Positions 8,181-15,903 of a DNA stretch of 21,395 bases are shown in pieces; the first letter of the stretch is position 1; each line of letters starts with the position of its first letter. Below the pieces are notes generated by a model. That model made no database searches. It saw only the letters and a list, made by a program, of their open reading frames with translations, and was not told where the DNA came from. Source of the DNA: Gordonia sp. UBA5067 (GTDB taxonomy: Bacteria; Actinomycetota; Actinomycetes; Mycobacteriales; Mycobacteriaceae); the NCBI RefSeq assembly GCF_002414845.1, contig NZ_DIAX01000008.1, positions 7,986 to 29,380 on the forward strand, read 5' to 3'. The position numbers and the translations under genes are program-made.

Positions 8181-8410
8181 GGAGCTAAGTTACGGGTGTG
8201 TCGCCATCGGGGGCAAGTGTCGCGGGACACTGATGTTGGTCGGACCGGTTTGATCGACGGGGCTACAGATGGCTGCTCGAGATGCTGCGTGACTCGACGG
8301 CCACTTCGGGGCGGCCGCTCCGGGTGGCACTGGCTCGACTGCTGCTCGCCGGTCCGCCGAATCAGCTTCTGGTCTTCGATTAGCCCACCAACAACTTGGA
8401 CCTCGCTCCT
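8181..8410 (+). pseudogene. Remnant of an ABC-F-type ATPase
   Basis: Frame 2 from 8282 reads MLRDSTATSGR followed by LRVALARLLLAGPPNQLLVF, then D, a TAG stop (8381-8383), then PTNNLDL. This is the region from the end of the ABC signature through Walker B of an actinobacterial ABC-F protein (usual form RVALARLLL...LLVLDEPTNNLDL), with the catalytic Glu codon GAG changed to TAG. Upstream, VGRTGLI in another frame (about 8237-8257) resembles the sequence before a Walker A motif, and ELSYG (about 8182-8196) resembles the domain start. If correct, the gene has collapsed: the P-loop is destroyed, most of the domain between Walker A and the signature is deleted, and everything after NNLDL is lost. 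Confidence 0.6.
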
Positions 8411-8565
8411 CGACTACCGGGTGGTGATGGACCGCGACGGCCTCCACACCGACCGCGCACCAGGGTCGGACTAGGCCACCGGACCAAGGGTGGTGGTCGC
8501 GGGTACCCAACGCTTGGTAGACAGGATGGTAACGCTATTGGCCGGGCAACGAGGCAGGAGAAGCG

Positions 8566-8877
8566 ATGACCGAGGATCACTACCGACCACTTACCGCGGC
8601 GGCGGCGGCCGAGCAGGCGCCAGCGCCATGGCGGGTTGTCGACGGGGCGCTGGTCGCCCGGTATCGGACTGGCACCATGGTGCGTGGCTTGGAGTTCGCT
8701 ACCGCCATCGTTGCCGCCGCAGAGGCCGCCAACCATCACCCCGACATCGACTTTCGTTACAGCACAGTCGCTTTGGTGTTGACCACTCATGCCATTGGTC
8801 AACTGAGTGCGGCTGACGTCAGCCTCGCTGTCGCCATCGCGCAAATCGCTGATGCGCAGGACGTCGGCTGGCATTGA
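8566..8877 (+). CDS. Pterin-4a-carbinolamine dehydratase (PCD/DCoH family)
   Basis: The 103-residue protein has the family's usual size and active-site pattern: EAANHHPDIDFRY with His57-His58, then LTTHAIGQLSAADVSLA with His75 and Asp84. The family dehydrates 4a-hydroxytetrahydrobiopterin during pterin recycling; in bacteria without an aromatic amino acid hydroxylase it may serve molybdopterin or folate-type pterin chemistry. GGAG lies seven bases before ATG 8566. The next gene starts nine bases after the stop, so the two are probably co-transcribed, although no functional link is obvious. Confidence 0.9.
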   Translation: MTEDHYRPLTAAAAAEQAPAPWRVVDGALVARYRTGTMVRGLEFATAIVAAAEAANHHPDIDFRYSTVALVLTTHAIGQLSAADVSLAVAIAQIADAQDVGWH

Positions 8878-8886
8878 GGACCATCC

Positions 8887-9984
8887 GTGAGTGAGGTGGG
8901 CGGCCGCCGGCGTCGAGTCGCGTGCGCTGGACTGGTTGTGGTGGCACTGGTGTCGACCGCGTGCGGGCACTCTTCGCCAGCGCCCACGATGGGACGCGAG
9001 CCCGACACCGCGCAGTCGCTACCCGCTGATTCGCGGGTCATCGCGATGGGCCTCGCCGCACCGTGGGCCGTCGCCTTCTATGGCACGACGCCATTGGTCA
9101 GCGAACGTGACAGCGGGCGGATCGTCGAGGTCGTTGGGGAGGGGCACACCCGCGAGGTTGCGACGGTCGCGGGCGTCGACGGGGCCGGCGAGGGCGGGCT
9201 GCTCGGCATCGCGACGCACGATCGGTACCTGTACGCGTACTACACGGCCGGAGCGGAGAACCGCGTTGCCCGCTTTCCGATCAGCGGCGTGCCCGGGGCG
9301 CTGTCGTTGGGCCGACGCGAGCGGATCCTCGACGGGATCCCGGCGGCGGTGAACCACGACGGGGGCCGGATCGCCTTCGGTCCTGATGGAATGCTGTACG
9401 CCACCACGGGCGACGCGGGTCGCCCGCGCTTGGCTCAGGACGTCGATTCGCTCGCCGGAAAGATCCTGCGGATGACTCCGGTGGGCGGGGTGCCCCCGGA
9501 CAATCCGATCCCCGGGTCGGTGGTCTACTCGATGGGCCACCGCAACGTGCAGGGTATCGCCTGGGCGCCCGATCATCGGATGTTCGCGTCGGAATTTGGT
9601 GCGGACAAGGCCGACGAACTGAACCTCATCGAACCCGGACGGAACTATGGGTGGCCCGGCGCAGAAGGGTTCGCCCACCGCGACGGCTATGTCGATCCAC
9701 TGCAGACGTGGACGCCCGAGGATGCGAGCCCCAGTGGTATTGCGGTTGTCGACGGCGCCGTCGTCATCGCAAACCTGCGCGGCGAGCGAATTCGCACGGT
9801 GCCGCTGACCAACCTCTCCGCCTCGGTGGACTCCCACGCCGGCGAATTCGGCCGATTGCGCGACGTGGTGGCCGCGCCGGACGGGTCGATCTGGGTGCTC
9901 ACCAACAACACCGACGGCCGAGGCGCGCTCGGTGCCGGCGATGATCGGATTGTTCGACTCGGCCGGGTCACCGGGCCGACGTGA
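8887..9984 (+). CDS. PQQ-dependent sugar dehydrogenase-like lipoprotein (GSDH family)
   Basis: The 365-residue protein starts at GTG 8887 with GAGGA overlapping the preceding stop codon. An Arg-rich N-terminus, hydrophobic helix and VSTAC lipobox (Cys26) predict a lipoprotein anchored on the outer face of the membrane. The rest is a glucose/sorbosone dehydrogenase-type six-bladed propeller: GEGGLLGIA (101-109), NHDGGRIAFGPDGMLYATTG (156-175, His157 the likely base), YSMGHRNVQG (214-223) and NYGWPG (253-258). Relatives oxidise aldose sugars with PQQ. No PQQ biosynthesis gene is in the window, and substrate is not predictable. Confidence 0.88.
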   Translation: MSEVGGRRRRVACAGLVVVALVSTACGHSSPAPTMGREPDTAQSLPADSRVIAMGLAAPWAVAFYGTTPLVSERDSGRIVEVVGEGHTREVATVAGVDGAGEGGLLGIATHDRYLYAYYTAGAENRVARFPISGVPGALSLGRRERILDGIPAAVNHDGGRIAFGPDGMLYATTGDAGRPRLAQDVDSLAGKILRMTPVGGVPPDNPIPGSVVYSMGHRNVQGIAWAPDHRMFASEFGADKADELNLIEPGRNYGWPGAEGFAHRDGYVDPLQTWTPEDASPSGIAVVDGAVVIANLRGERIRTVPLTNLSASVDSHAGEFGRLRDVVAAPDGSIWVLTNNTDGRGALGAGDDRIVRLGRVTGPT

Positions 9985-10022
9985 GAAACACATGATCCCA
10001 CCCACCTATGCGGCCACGCGCA

Positions 10023-10028
10023 TATGAT
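10023..10028 (+). promoter_or_regulatory. -10 element of the metallothionein-like gene
   Basis: TATGAT is one base from the consensus TATAAT and ends seven bases before ATG 10036. This places the transcription start at or next to the start codon, so the mRNA is probably leaderless or nearly so. Confidence 0.55.
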
Positions 10029-10035
10029 GGGGGAC

Positions 10036-10146
10036 ATGAGCAACGAAACGAGCAATTGTTCCAATCCGAACTGCAAGTGTGAGAACTGCACGTGTGGACC
10101 TGACTGCAAGTGCGGGTCTGCGTCGAAATGCGGCTGCGGTAAGTAG
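10036..10146 (+). CDS. Metallothionein-like cysteine-rich small protein
   Basis: A 36-residue frame encodes nine cysteines (positions 8, 13, 15, 18, 20, 24, 26, 32, 34) arranged as four C-x-C pairs plus one single Cys, with Gly, Lys, Asn and Ser between and no aromatic, Leu, Ile or Val residues. This composition is diagnostic of a thiolate metal-cluster protein that would bind Cu(I), Zn or Cd in the cytoplasm. It lacks histidine and does not look like the cyanobacterial SmtA fold or mycobacterial MymT; spacing is closer to short eukaryotic-style metallothioneins. It is preceded by a good -10 (TATGAT) seven bases before the ATG. DUF2277 follows after 18 bases. No metal-responsive regulator is adjacent. 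Confidence 0.8.
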   Translation: MSNETSNCSNPNCKCENCTCGPDCKCGSASKCGCGK

Positions 10147-10164
10147 CGGGTTCGCCGGCCGACC

Positions 10165-10440
10165 ATGTGCCGCAACATTCACACGCTGCACAACTTTGAA
10201 CCGCCGGCGACTTCTGACGAGGTGACCGCGGCAGCGCTGCAATACGTGCGGAAGGTCGCCGGAACGACGAAGCCGTCGAATGCGAACCGGGAGGTCTTCG
10301 ACCGGGCGGTCGCCGAGATAGCCCACAGCACCCAACATCTGCTTGATGCGTTGGTGACGGCTGCGCCGCCGAAGGACCGCGCGGAGGAGGCGGCCAAGAG
10401 GCGGGCCCGGGCGGTCGCGTCGGGGAGATACACCGGCTAG
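10165..10440 (+). CDS. DUF2277 family protein
   Basis: The 91-residue protein matches the DUF2277 pattern along its length: N-terminal MCRNIHTLHNFEPPAT, then a helical AALQYVRKVAGTTKPS segment, a second helix with AVAEIAHSTQHLLDALV, and a C-terminal Arg/Ala-rich helix. The MCRNI...H start with conserved Cys2 and His6/His9 could bind a metal, which would suit its position 18 bases after the metallothionein-like gene (inference). No clear ribosome-binding site is seen, so it may be translated from the upstream transcript. Family function is unknown. Confidence 0.85.
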   Translation: MCRNIHTLHNFEPPATSDEVTAAALQYVRKVAGTTKPSNANREVFDRAVAEIAHSTQHLLDALVTAAPPKDRAEEAAKRRARAVASGRYTG

Positions 10441-10496
10441 TGCTGGCGTGCAGTGTCATGCCGCGCGCCCCGGGTGTTTCGCCATAGGATCGCTGC

Positions 10497-10931
10497 ATGA
10501 CGATGCACCAGGTATTCGACGGCGTCGCGGACGGATTCGAAATCGCCGGCGTCATCGCGATGGTGGCGGGGTTCCTCATCTCGTTCGGCCTCGCCGCGCG
10601 CCGCCTCCTGAGCGGAGAGTACGGCAGCTTCCAGGTGTTGCGGACATCCTTGGGCGGTGCGATCCTCCTCGGCCTCGAGATCCTCGTCGCAGCTGATCTG
10701 ATCCGCACGATTACCTCGGAACCGTCGTTGGAGAACGTCGGCGTTCTTGCCATCATCGTGCTGCTGCGGACGGTTCTGAGCATGTCGATCCAGATCGAAG
10801 TCGAGGGCACGCTGCCGTGGCGGCGGGCCGTCACCGAATCCGGGGCCACGGTTCTTGCGAAGACCGTCACGCAGGAACGCGACCGTGTCCGAGTCGCTCG
10901 CCGCGCCGACAAATCCCCCAAGCCGGACTGA
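10497..10931 (+). CDS. DUF1622 membrane protein
   Basis: The 144-residue protein has three hydrophobic segments (about 14-33, 52-70, 82-100) and the DUF1622 features RTSLGGAILLGLEILVAADL and LLRTVLSMSIQIEVEG. The C-terminal 40 residues are charged and probably cytoplasmic. TAGGAT (10485-10490) ends six bases before ATG 10497, so the transcript is probably leaderless; a second ATG at 10503 is possible. It ends ten bases before the convergent MpaB-like gene. Function unknown. Confidence 0.85.
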   Translation: MTMHQVFDGVADGFEIAGVIAMVAGFLISFGLAARRLLSGEYGSFQVLRTSLGGAILLGLEILVAADLIRTITSEPSLENVGVLAIIVLLRTVLSMSIQIEVEGTLPWRRAVTESGATVLAKTVTQERDRVRVARRADKSPKPD

Positions 10932-10941
10932 TCGATGACGG

Positions 10942-12159
10942 TCAGCGGCGCAGCTGCTTGCCCGCGTCGAAACGCTCCTCGCGCTGGCCGAGGTGCCACG
11001 CGTGCCAGCGTCGCCACCGCCGCATTTGGCCGTCCTGCCAGCGACGATCAATCGACGGTGACAGTCGTCGGGCGACCTCGACGACGGCGACCAGCGGTGC
11101 ACGACCGATCAGCACCGCCAGGCCCGGCAGCCCGGAGGGAAGGCGGTAACGGCGCCGGTTCCACGGCAGCATGAACAGTCGGGTATACCCCGCTTGCAAC
11201 TGAAGGTGATAATGCGCCCGCAGACGTGACCATCCGCGGACATCGGAAGCCGGCTCGAAGGAGGGGACGAACCCCTCGACCAGTTCGGGACCCAGCGGTC
11301 CCGAGTCGTGCTTGCGGGTGGCGTCGAAGTAGTAGAGCAGGCGCACGCCGTCGGCGACCGTCCGCGGATAGATCTCGTCGACCTGACAGCCAACGAGATG
11401 CCCGAGATAGCGGTTGAAGTGCAATACCGCCCGCATCTCCTGTGGCGAGGTGAGAAAGCCGAGCGCGTAGAGGCCGATCGCCGGCCCGACGCTGCCGCCG
11501 AGCAGTGTCAGCATCATCTCGCTCTGGCTGATGGGCAGCCCGTGCTGCGTGGACTTCCACTCGGGGTGCTCGGCGACGCGGGCCCGCACCGACACGTGCA
11601 TGACGCGGACCTTCAGTGAGACCCCGCGAGCCGTTGAGGCCGGGGTGAGCGCGGCATTGGGCCGGCACACCTCCAGCCACCAGCGACTTGTCTCCAGGTA
11701 GCGGTGCAGGGCGCTGGCTCCCGCGTAGCCGCCGGAGAGCGACAGCGGCACCGCCAGGGAGGCCTCGGTGTAGGTGTCCATCGTGCCGGCATTGCCCACG
11801 GCGCCGAGGCTGTACGCCCATCGTCGCCACACCGCCGCACCCTGCTCGACAAGGGTGGGATCGACCCACTCGGGGATCGTCTCGAACTCGGCGAACAACT
11901 CGCGCATCGACTCCGGTGCATCGGGTACGTTCGCAATCCCGACGCGCAAGGCCTCGTCGAGGAGCTCGCGGGACCGTTCTGGGCCGAGGTCGCCGTGGTA
12001 GGTCTGCGCGACGAACCTCTCGGCGATGGGATCGCCGGCACTGTGGCCGCGCGCAAACGCCTCCTGCACCGCATCGGTGGGCAGAAGATCAAACCGGGTG
12101 AACCGCATGACGCGGTCGCGCAGCCGTTGGTGTGCAGGGGAGACCGTCAACTCGACCAT
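10942..12159 (-). CDS. MpaB/latex-clearing-protein-like haem oxygenase (DUF2236)
   Basis: The 405-residue protein fits the DUF2236 family, which includes the rubber oxygenase Lcp and fungal MpaB, b-type-haem enzymes that cleave isoprenoid double bonds. The core helix GVSLKVRVMHVSVRARV (about 179-195) carries the likely axial His188. The size matches Lcp, but there is no Tat or Sec signal, so a secreted rubber-degrading role is unlikely and an intracellular lipid or isoprenoid substrate is more plausible (inference). TACCGT lies eight bases before ATG 12159 and no Shine-Dalgarno is visible, suggesting a leaderless mRNA. It is 188 bases downstream of the transglutaminase gene on the same strand, and may be a separate unit. 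Confidence 0.75.
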   Translation of the reverse strand: MVELTVSPAHQRLRDRVMRFTRFDLLPTDAVQEAFARGHSAGDPIAERFVAQTYHGDLGPERSRELLDEALRVGIANVPDAPESMRELFAEFETIPEWVDPTLVEQGAAVWRRWAYSLGAVGNAGTMDTYTEASLAVPLSLSGGYAGASALHRYLETSRWWLEVCRPNAALTPASTARGVSLKVRVMHVSVRARVAEHPEWKSTQHGLPISQSEMMLTLLGGSVGPAIGLYALGFLTSPQEMRAVLHFNRYLGHLVGCQVDEIYPRTVADGVRLLYYFDATRKHDSGPLGPELVEGFVPSFEPASDVRGWSRLRAHYHLQLQAGYTRLFMLPWNRRRYRLPSGLPGLAVLIGRAPLVAVVEVARRLSPSIDRRWQDGQMRRWRRWHAWHLGQREERFDAGKQLRR

Positions 12160-12320
12160 GACTACAGACGGTAGTACCTGCCGGATGAATGTCTAGGCAA
12201 CCGCGGCCGAGGGTGGGTCTTGATGGCGACACCGTGGGGATCAACCGAACCCGACGGGGCTCTGAGGGCATGATCATCCGAGGGAATCAGGGGTCCAGCC
12301 AGGTTGTGAAGCGGATAAGC

Positions 12321-12343
12321 CGGTGGCTTTTGGGACCGCCGGC
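12321..12343 (-). terminator. Weak hairpin after the ATP-grasp/alpha-E/transglutaminase operon
   Basis: CCGGTGG and CCGCCGG can pair (one G-U) around a nine-base loop, five bases past the transglutaminase stop codon on the minus strand. There is no T-tract on the minus-strand 3' side, so it is at best a weak or factor-assisted terminator. Confidence 0.3.
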
Positions 12344-12347
12344 CGAA

Positions 12348-13196
12348 TCAGGCCAACCGGGTGATGCGCACGGTCACGTCGAGCTGCGACTGCGCGCTGC
12401 CGGTGTAGATGCCCTTGATCGGGGTGACATCGGCATAGTCGCGGCCGGTACCCACGGCCACATGGTGGTCGTCGATGAACTTGTTGTTCGTCGGGTCGAT
12501 GCCCCACCAGCCGCCGGTCCAGACTTCGATCCACGCATGGCTTTCGCCGTCCACCGATTCGCCGATACCCGCGTCGTCGAGCGGGTGCAGATACCCCGAC
12601 ACGTAGCGGGCCGGGATGCCAAGACTGCGGAGCATGGCCAGGCTGACGTGTGCGTAGTCTTGGCACACGCCGGTGCGGTGTTGCCATGCGTCGGCCGCGG
12701 TGGAATGTGCCTCGGTGGTGCCCGGCTCATAGGTCATGGTGCTGAAGACGCGGTCGACGACCGCCTCGGCGGCATCGGCGGGGCGCAGACCGTCCGCTGC
12801 CGCCGCGGCGAAGGCGGTGATCTCGGGGGTGTGGGGGGTGTACACCGTCGGGCGGAGCATGTCGTCGTAGTCGTCGACGATCGACCCGTTGCGCAGCTGC
12901 ACCCAGTCGATCGACGTGGCCTCCTCGCCGCGGACCTCGTCCTCGGCCTCGACGACGGCGGTTCCGATCACCTCGAGCCGTTCGTGTGGGGAGTGCAGGT
13001 CGAACACGGTGACCGTGGTCGCCCAGTAGTCGCTGTAGCGGAACTGGCGAGCGGCCGGAACGGTGTCCACATGGTCGACGACCACGGTTTGCCGGGAATC
13101 GCTGCGCGGGGTGATTCGCGCCTCGTTGAACGAGGACGTCACCGGACCGGAGTAGGTGAAGCCGGTCGTGTGGACGATGCGCAGTCGGGCGCTCAT
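12348..13196 (-). CDS. Transglutaminase-like cysteine protease of the ATP-grasp/alpha-E cluster
   Basis: The 282-residue protein has an N-terminal beta domain (about 1-110, bacterial transglutaminase N-type) and a transglutaminase-fold catalytic domain with C178 in TGVCQDYAH, H220 in GESHAW and D234 in WGIDPTN, so the triad is complete. Such proteins act as peptidases or amide-bond enzymes. Its ATG overlaps the stop of the alpha-E gene by four bases (ATGA), implying translational coupling. It corresponds to Rv2409c in the matching M. tuberculosis trio. No signal peptide, so it is cytoplasmic. Confidence 0.9.
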   Translation of the reverse strand: MSARLRIVHTTGFTYSGPVTSSFNEARITPRSDSRQTVVVDHVDTVPAARQFRYSDYWATTVTVFDLHSPHERLEVIGTAVVEAEDEVRGEEATSIDWVQLRNGSIVDDYDDMLRPTVYTPHTPEITAFAAAAADGLRPADAAEAVVDRVFSTMTYEPGTTEAHSTAADAWQHRTGVCQDYAHVSLAMLRSLGIPARYVSGYLHPLDDAGIGESVDGESHAWIEVWTGGWWGIDPTNNKFIDDHHVAVGTGRDYADVTPIKGIYTGSAQSQLDVTVRITRLA

Positions 13197-14167
13197 GGCT
13201 TCCTCCCGTGGCTGACGTAGTCGTACACGAGCCCCGTGTCGGTCCAGGTCACGTACGGTTCGACATGAAAGTGCTCCGCGGCGATCGACTCACTAACGGC
13301 GCGGCACGTCTCCTGCACGCTCCGCAGGTAGGCCGGAAGATCCCGAACCATCTCGCCGCGGCCGATGAACTCGATCGAGCTGCGCGCCCGGCCGAGCAGC
13401 GTTAGCGCGGTGGACTGCGCGCCCACCCGGTCGGGCCGATTGTCCAGTTCGGCGAGATGGCGCTCGGCAACGCGCAGGGAGTGGAACACCGATCGTGGGA
13501 AAAGTCGGTCGAGCATCATGAACTCGACGACGTGTTCGGTGTCCACCGCGCCGCGGTAGGCACGGATATAGGTGTCCTGGGCCCCGGCCGCCACCAGCAG
13601 ACTCATCCAGGAGAGCGCGTCGGGGCGGTAGGCCGCACGCGACATCAGCAGCCGCACCGTCATGTCGATGCGCTCGATCGACCGCCCGACGATGAGGTAG
13701 CTGTACCCGACGTCGTGACTCAGAGTCGCATCTGTCAGCCCGGCGAACATGGCCGCTCTCTCCTTGATATAGGTGAGGAACGCGTGCGGGCCGAGTAGCC
13801 GCGCCCGCCGCTCGGCGTCGTCGAGGCCCATGTAGGTCGCATTGAGGCATTCCCACATCTCGCTGGAAATGACCTCGCGGGCCCCGCGGGCATTCTCGCG
13901 GGCGGTGCGGATGAGTCCGACGATGGACTCGGCACTGGCGCGGTCGTAGGCGACGCCGTCGACCAGCGACCACACGGTGCACGCGGTGTCGTCCGCACGC
14001 TGGAATCCTAGGACGGCCAGTACGTGACGAGCCATTGAGTCGGTGTCGACGGTGGCGTCTTCGAGGAGCTGCTGGACGGCCACGTCCAAGATCCGCGCCA
14101 TGTCGTCGGCGCGCTCGACGTAGCGGCCGATCCAGTAGAGCGAGTCGGCGTTACGGGCGAGGGTCAC
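13193..14167 (-). CDS. Alpha-E domain protein (DUF403)
   Basis: The 324-residue all-helical protein begins with the family signature ARNADSLYWIGRYVERADDM (4-23), followed by long helices rich in Arg and Leu. The start is GTG 14167, set by a perfect AAGGAGG at 14174-14180 six bases upstream. This ribosome-binding site lies within the 3' end of the ATP-grasp gene, which overlaps the alpha-E gene by 17 bases. Alpha-E proteins nearly always occur with a circularly permuted ATP-grasp ligase and a transglutaminase, and may be a scaffold or substrate-binding partner. It corresponds to Rv2410c. Confidence 0.9.
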   Translation of the reverse strand: MTLARNADSLYWIGRYVERADDMARILDVAVQQLLEDATVDTDSMARHVLAVLGFQRADDTACTVWSLVDGVAYDRASAESIVGLIRTARENARGAREVISSEMWECLNATYMGLDDAERRARLLGPHAFLTYIKERAAMFAGLTDATLSHDVGYSYLIVGRSIERIDMTVRLLMSRAAYRPDALSWMSLLVAAGAQDTYIRAYRGAVDTEHVVEFMMLDRLFPRSVFHSLRVAERHLAELDNRPDRVGAQSTALTLLGRARSSIEFIGRGEMVRDLPAYLRSVQETCRAVSESIAAEHFHVEPYVTWTDTGLVYDYVSHGRKP

Positions 14168-15845
14168 GGCGAACCTCCTTCAACCGGCACTGCTGCTGTT
14201 GCTGCTGTTGTTGGTGCTGAGTCTGGTCGCCGGCCCGGATCATCGGGGGGTCGACCGACGGAGCGGGCAGGGCTTCCGGTGCGGCTCCGGCGACGATGAC
14301 CTCGTCGTCGCGGCTCTCGCCGGTGGCGCCGGGTGCCGAGGTGGCCAGGATCCAGGTGTCCTTGGACCCGCCGCCCTGGGAGGAGTTGACGACCATCGAG
14401 CCCTCCGCGAGTGCCACGCGCGTCAGACCGCCGGGGAGGACCCAGACCGATTCGCCGTCGTTCACGGCAAACGGGCGCAGATCGACATGGCGCGGCTGAA
14501 GCGTGTCGTCGAACAGGGTCGGGTTGGTCGACAGGGACACCAGTGGCTGCGCAATCCAGCCACGGGGGTTGGCGCGGATCTGGGCGGCGAGAACGTCGAG
14601 TTCGACGCGAGTCGCAAACGGACCGAACACGATCCCGTAGCCGCCACTGCCCTCGACGGGTTTCACGACCAACTCGTCGATGCGGCTCAGCACCTCGGCG
14701 CACTCATCGGGCAACCAGCAACGGAGGGTCTCCACGTTGGCCAGTAGCGGATCCTCGCCGAGGTAGTAGCGGATGATGTCGGGCACGTAGGTGTAGACGA
14801 GCTTGTCGTCGGCGACGCCGTTGCCGATCGCGCTGGAGATCACGACGTTGCCGGCGCGGGCCGCGTTGACCAGGCCCGCAACGCCGAGCATCGAGTCGGG
14901 ACGGAACTGGAGCGGGTCGAGGAACTCGTCGTCGATCCGCCGGTAGATGACGTCGACGCGGGTCTGGCCGTCGGTGGTGCGCATATAGACGACGTTGTCG
15001 CTGCAGAACAGGTCCCGGCCTTCGACGAGCTCGATCCCCATCTGGCGGGCCAAGAGTGAGTGCTCGAAGTACGCGGAGTTCGCGACACCCGGCGTGAGCA
15101 GCACCACGGTCGGGTCGGCGATGGCCGACGCGGCCGACGCTTGCAGCGCCCGGAGCAGGTGGCGCGGGTAGTCGCGGACCGCGCGGACCCGGTGCGTCGC
15201 AAACAGGTCGGGGAAGACGCGGGCCATCGTTCGGCGGTTCTCCATGACATAGGAGACACCGGAGGGGGAGCGCACATTGTCCTCAAGGACGCGCAGGTCG
15301 CCCTTTTCGTCGCGAATAAGATCGATCCCGGCGACGTGGATGCGCACCCCGTTCGGGGGCCGGATTCCCGCTGCCTGTCGGTGGAAGTGTTCGCAGGAGT
15401 TGATCAGGCGGCGGGGGAGGACGCCATCGGCGAGGATTGCCTGCTCGCCGTAGACGTCGTCGAGAAAGAGTTCGAGTGCGCGCACGCGCTGGATGATTCC
15501 GGCCTCGAGTCGCCGCCACTCATCGGCGGCGATGACGCGGGGAACGGGGTCGAGGGGGAAGGGGCGTTCCTGGCCCGATAGCGAGAAGGTGACGCCCTGG
15601 TCGATGAATGCCCGGCCGAGCGCTGCCAGTCGGGCCCGCAGGTCGCCGGGCTCGAGCGCACCGATTGATTCGGCTATCCCGCGGTAGGGTGCGCGCACCG
15701 AACCGTCCGGGCGAAACATCTCATCGATGGCTCGCTGCTGCAGTCCGGACCGGTAGTGGCTGAATGCGGCACCGTCGAGCGACAGTGACGACTTCGCAAG
15801 TGACGACCCGGTCGGATTCATACCGGAATCGTCCACCGCGCGCAT
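14151..15845 (-). CDS. Circularly permuted ATP-grasp type 2 protein (DUF404/407)
   Basis: The 564-residue protein is a probable ATP-dependent amide ligase. Family features include FLDDVYGEQAILADGVLP (127-144), NVRSPSGVSYVMENR (190-204), YRRIDDEFLDPLQF (301-314), AIGNGVADDK (339-348), YVPDIIRYYLGEDPLL (353-368) and the ATP-binding VVKPVEGSGGYG (393-404). It begins the three-gene operon and corresponds to Rv2411c. The last 23 residues are odd: an eight-Gln run (545-552) followed by a basic tail read across the next gene's ribosome-binding site, suggesting the reading frame was extended past an ancestral stop. No Shine-Dalgarno is visible at ATG 15845; ATG 15821 is an alternative start. Confidence 0.9.
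   Translation of the reverse strand: MRAVDDSGMNPTGSSLAKSSLSLDGAAFSHYRSGLQQRAIDEMFRPDGSVRAPYRGIAESIGALEPGDLRARLAALGRAFIDQGVTFSLSGQERPFPLDPVPRVIAADEWRRLEAGIIQRVRALELFLDDVYGEQAILADGVLPRRLINSCEHFHRQAAGIRPPNGVRIHVAGIDLIRDEKGDLRVLEDNVRSPSGVSYVMENRRTMARVFPDLFATHRVRAVRDYPRHLLRALQASAASAIADPTVVLLTPGVANSAYFEHSLLARQMGIELVEGRDLFCSDNVVYMRTTDGQTRVDVIYRRIDDEFLDPLQFRPDSMLGVAGLVNAARAGNVVISSAIGNGVADDKLVYTYVPDIIRYYLGEDPLLANVETLRCWLPDECAEVLSRIDELVVKPVEGSGGYGIVFGPFATRVELDVLAAQIRANPRGWIAQPLVSLSTNPTLFDDTLQPRHVDLRPFAVNDGESVWVLPGGLTRVALAEGSMVVNSSQGGGSKDTWILATSAPGATGESRDDEVIVAGAAPEALPAPSVDPPMIRAGDQTQHQQQQQQQQCRLKEVRRDPRP
14190..14213 (-). repeat. CAG/CAA microsatellite encoding eight glutamines
   Basis: Eight consecutive Gln codons (CAA CAA CAG CAG CAA CAG CAG CAG on the minus strand) lie near the end of the ATP-grasp gene, just before the alpha-E ribosome-binding site. 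Triplet tracts can change length by slippage without breaking the frame. Confidence 0.85.
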
Positions 15846-15903
15846 TACTGCAATGAAGACGACGGATTGCGCTCGGGTTACAGGGTCCAGGTACTGGCAG
15901 TGC

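Noticed and set aside
7767..8474. 235-codon plus-strand frame across AlkB and the ABC-F remnant
   Set aside because: First half is antisense to AlkB and the rest is out of frame with the ABC-F similarity.
12189..13220. 343-codon plus-strand frame
   Set aside because: Antisense to the transglutaminase gene, which has a complete catalytic triad.
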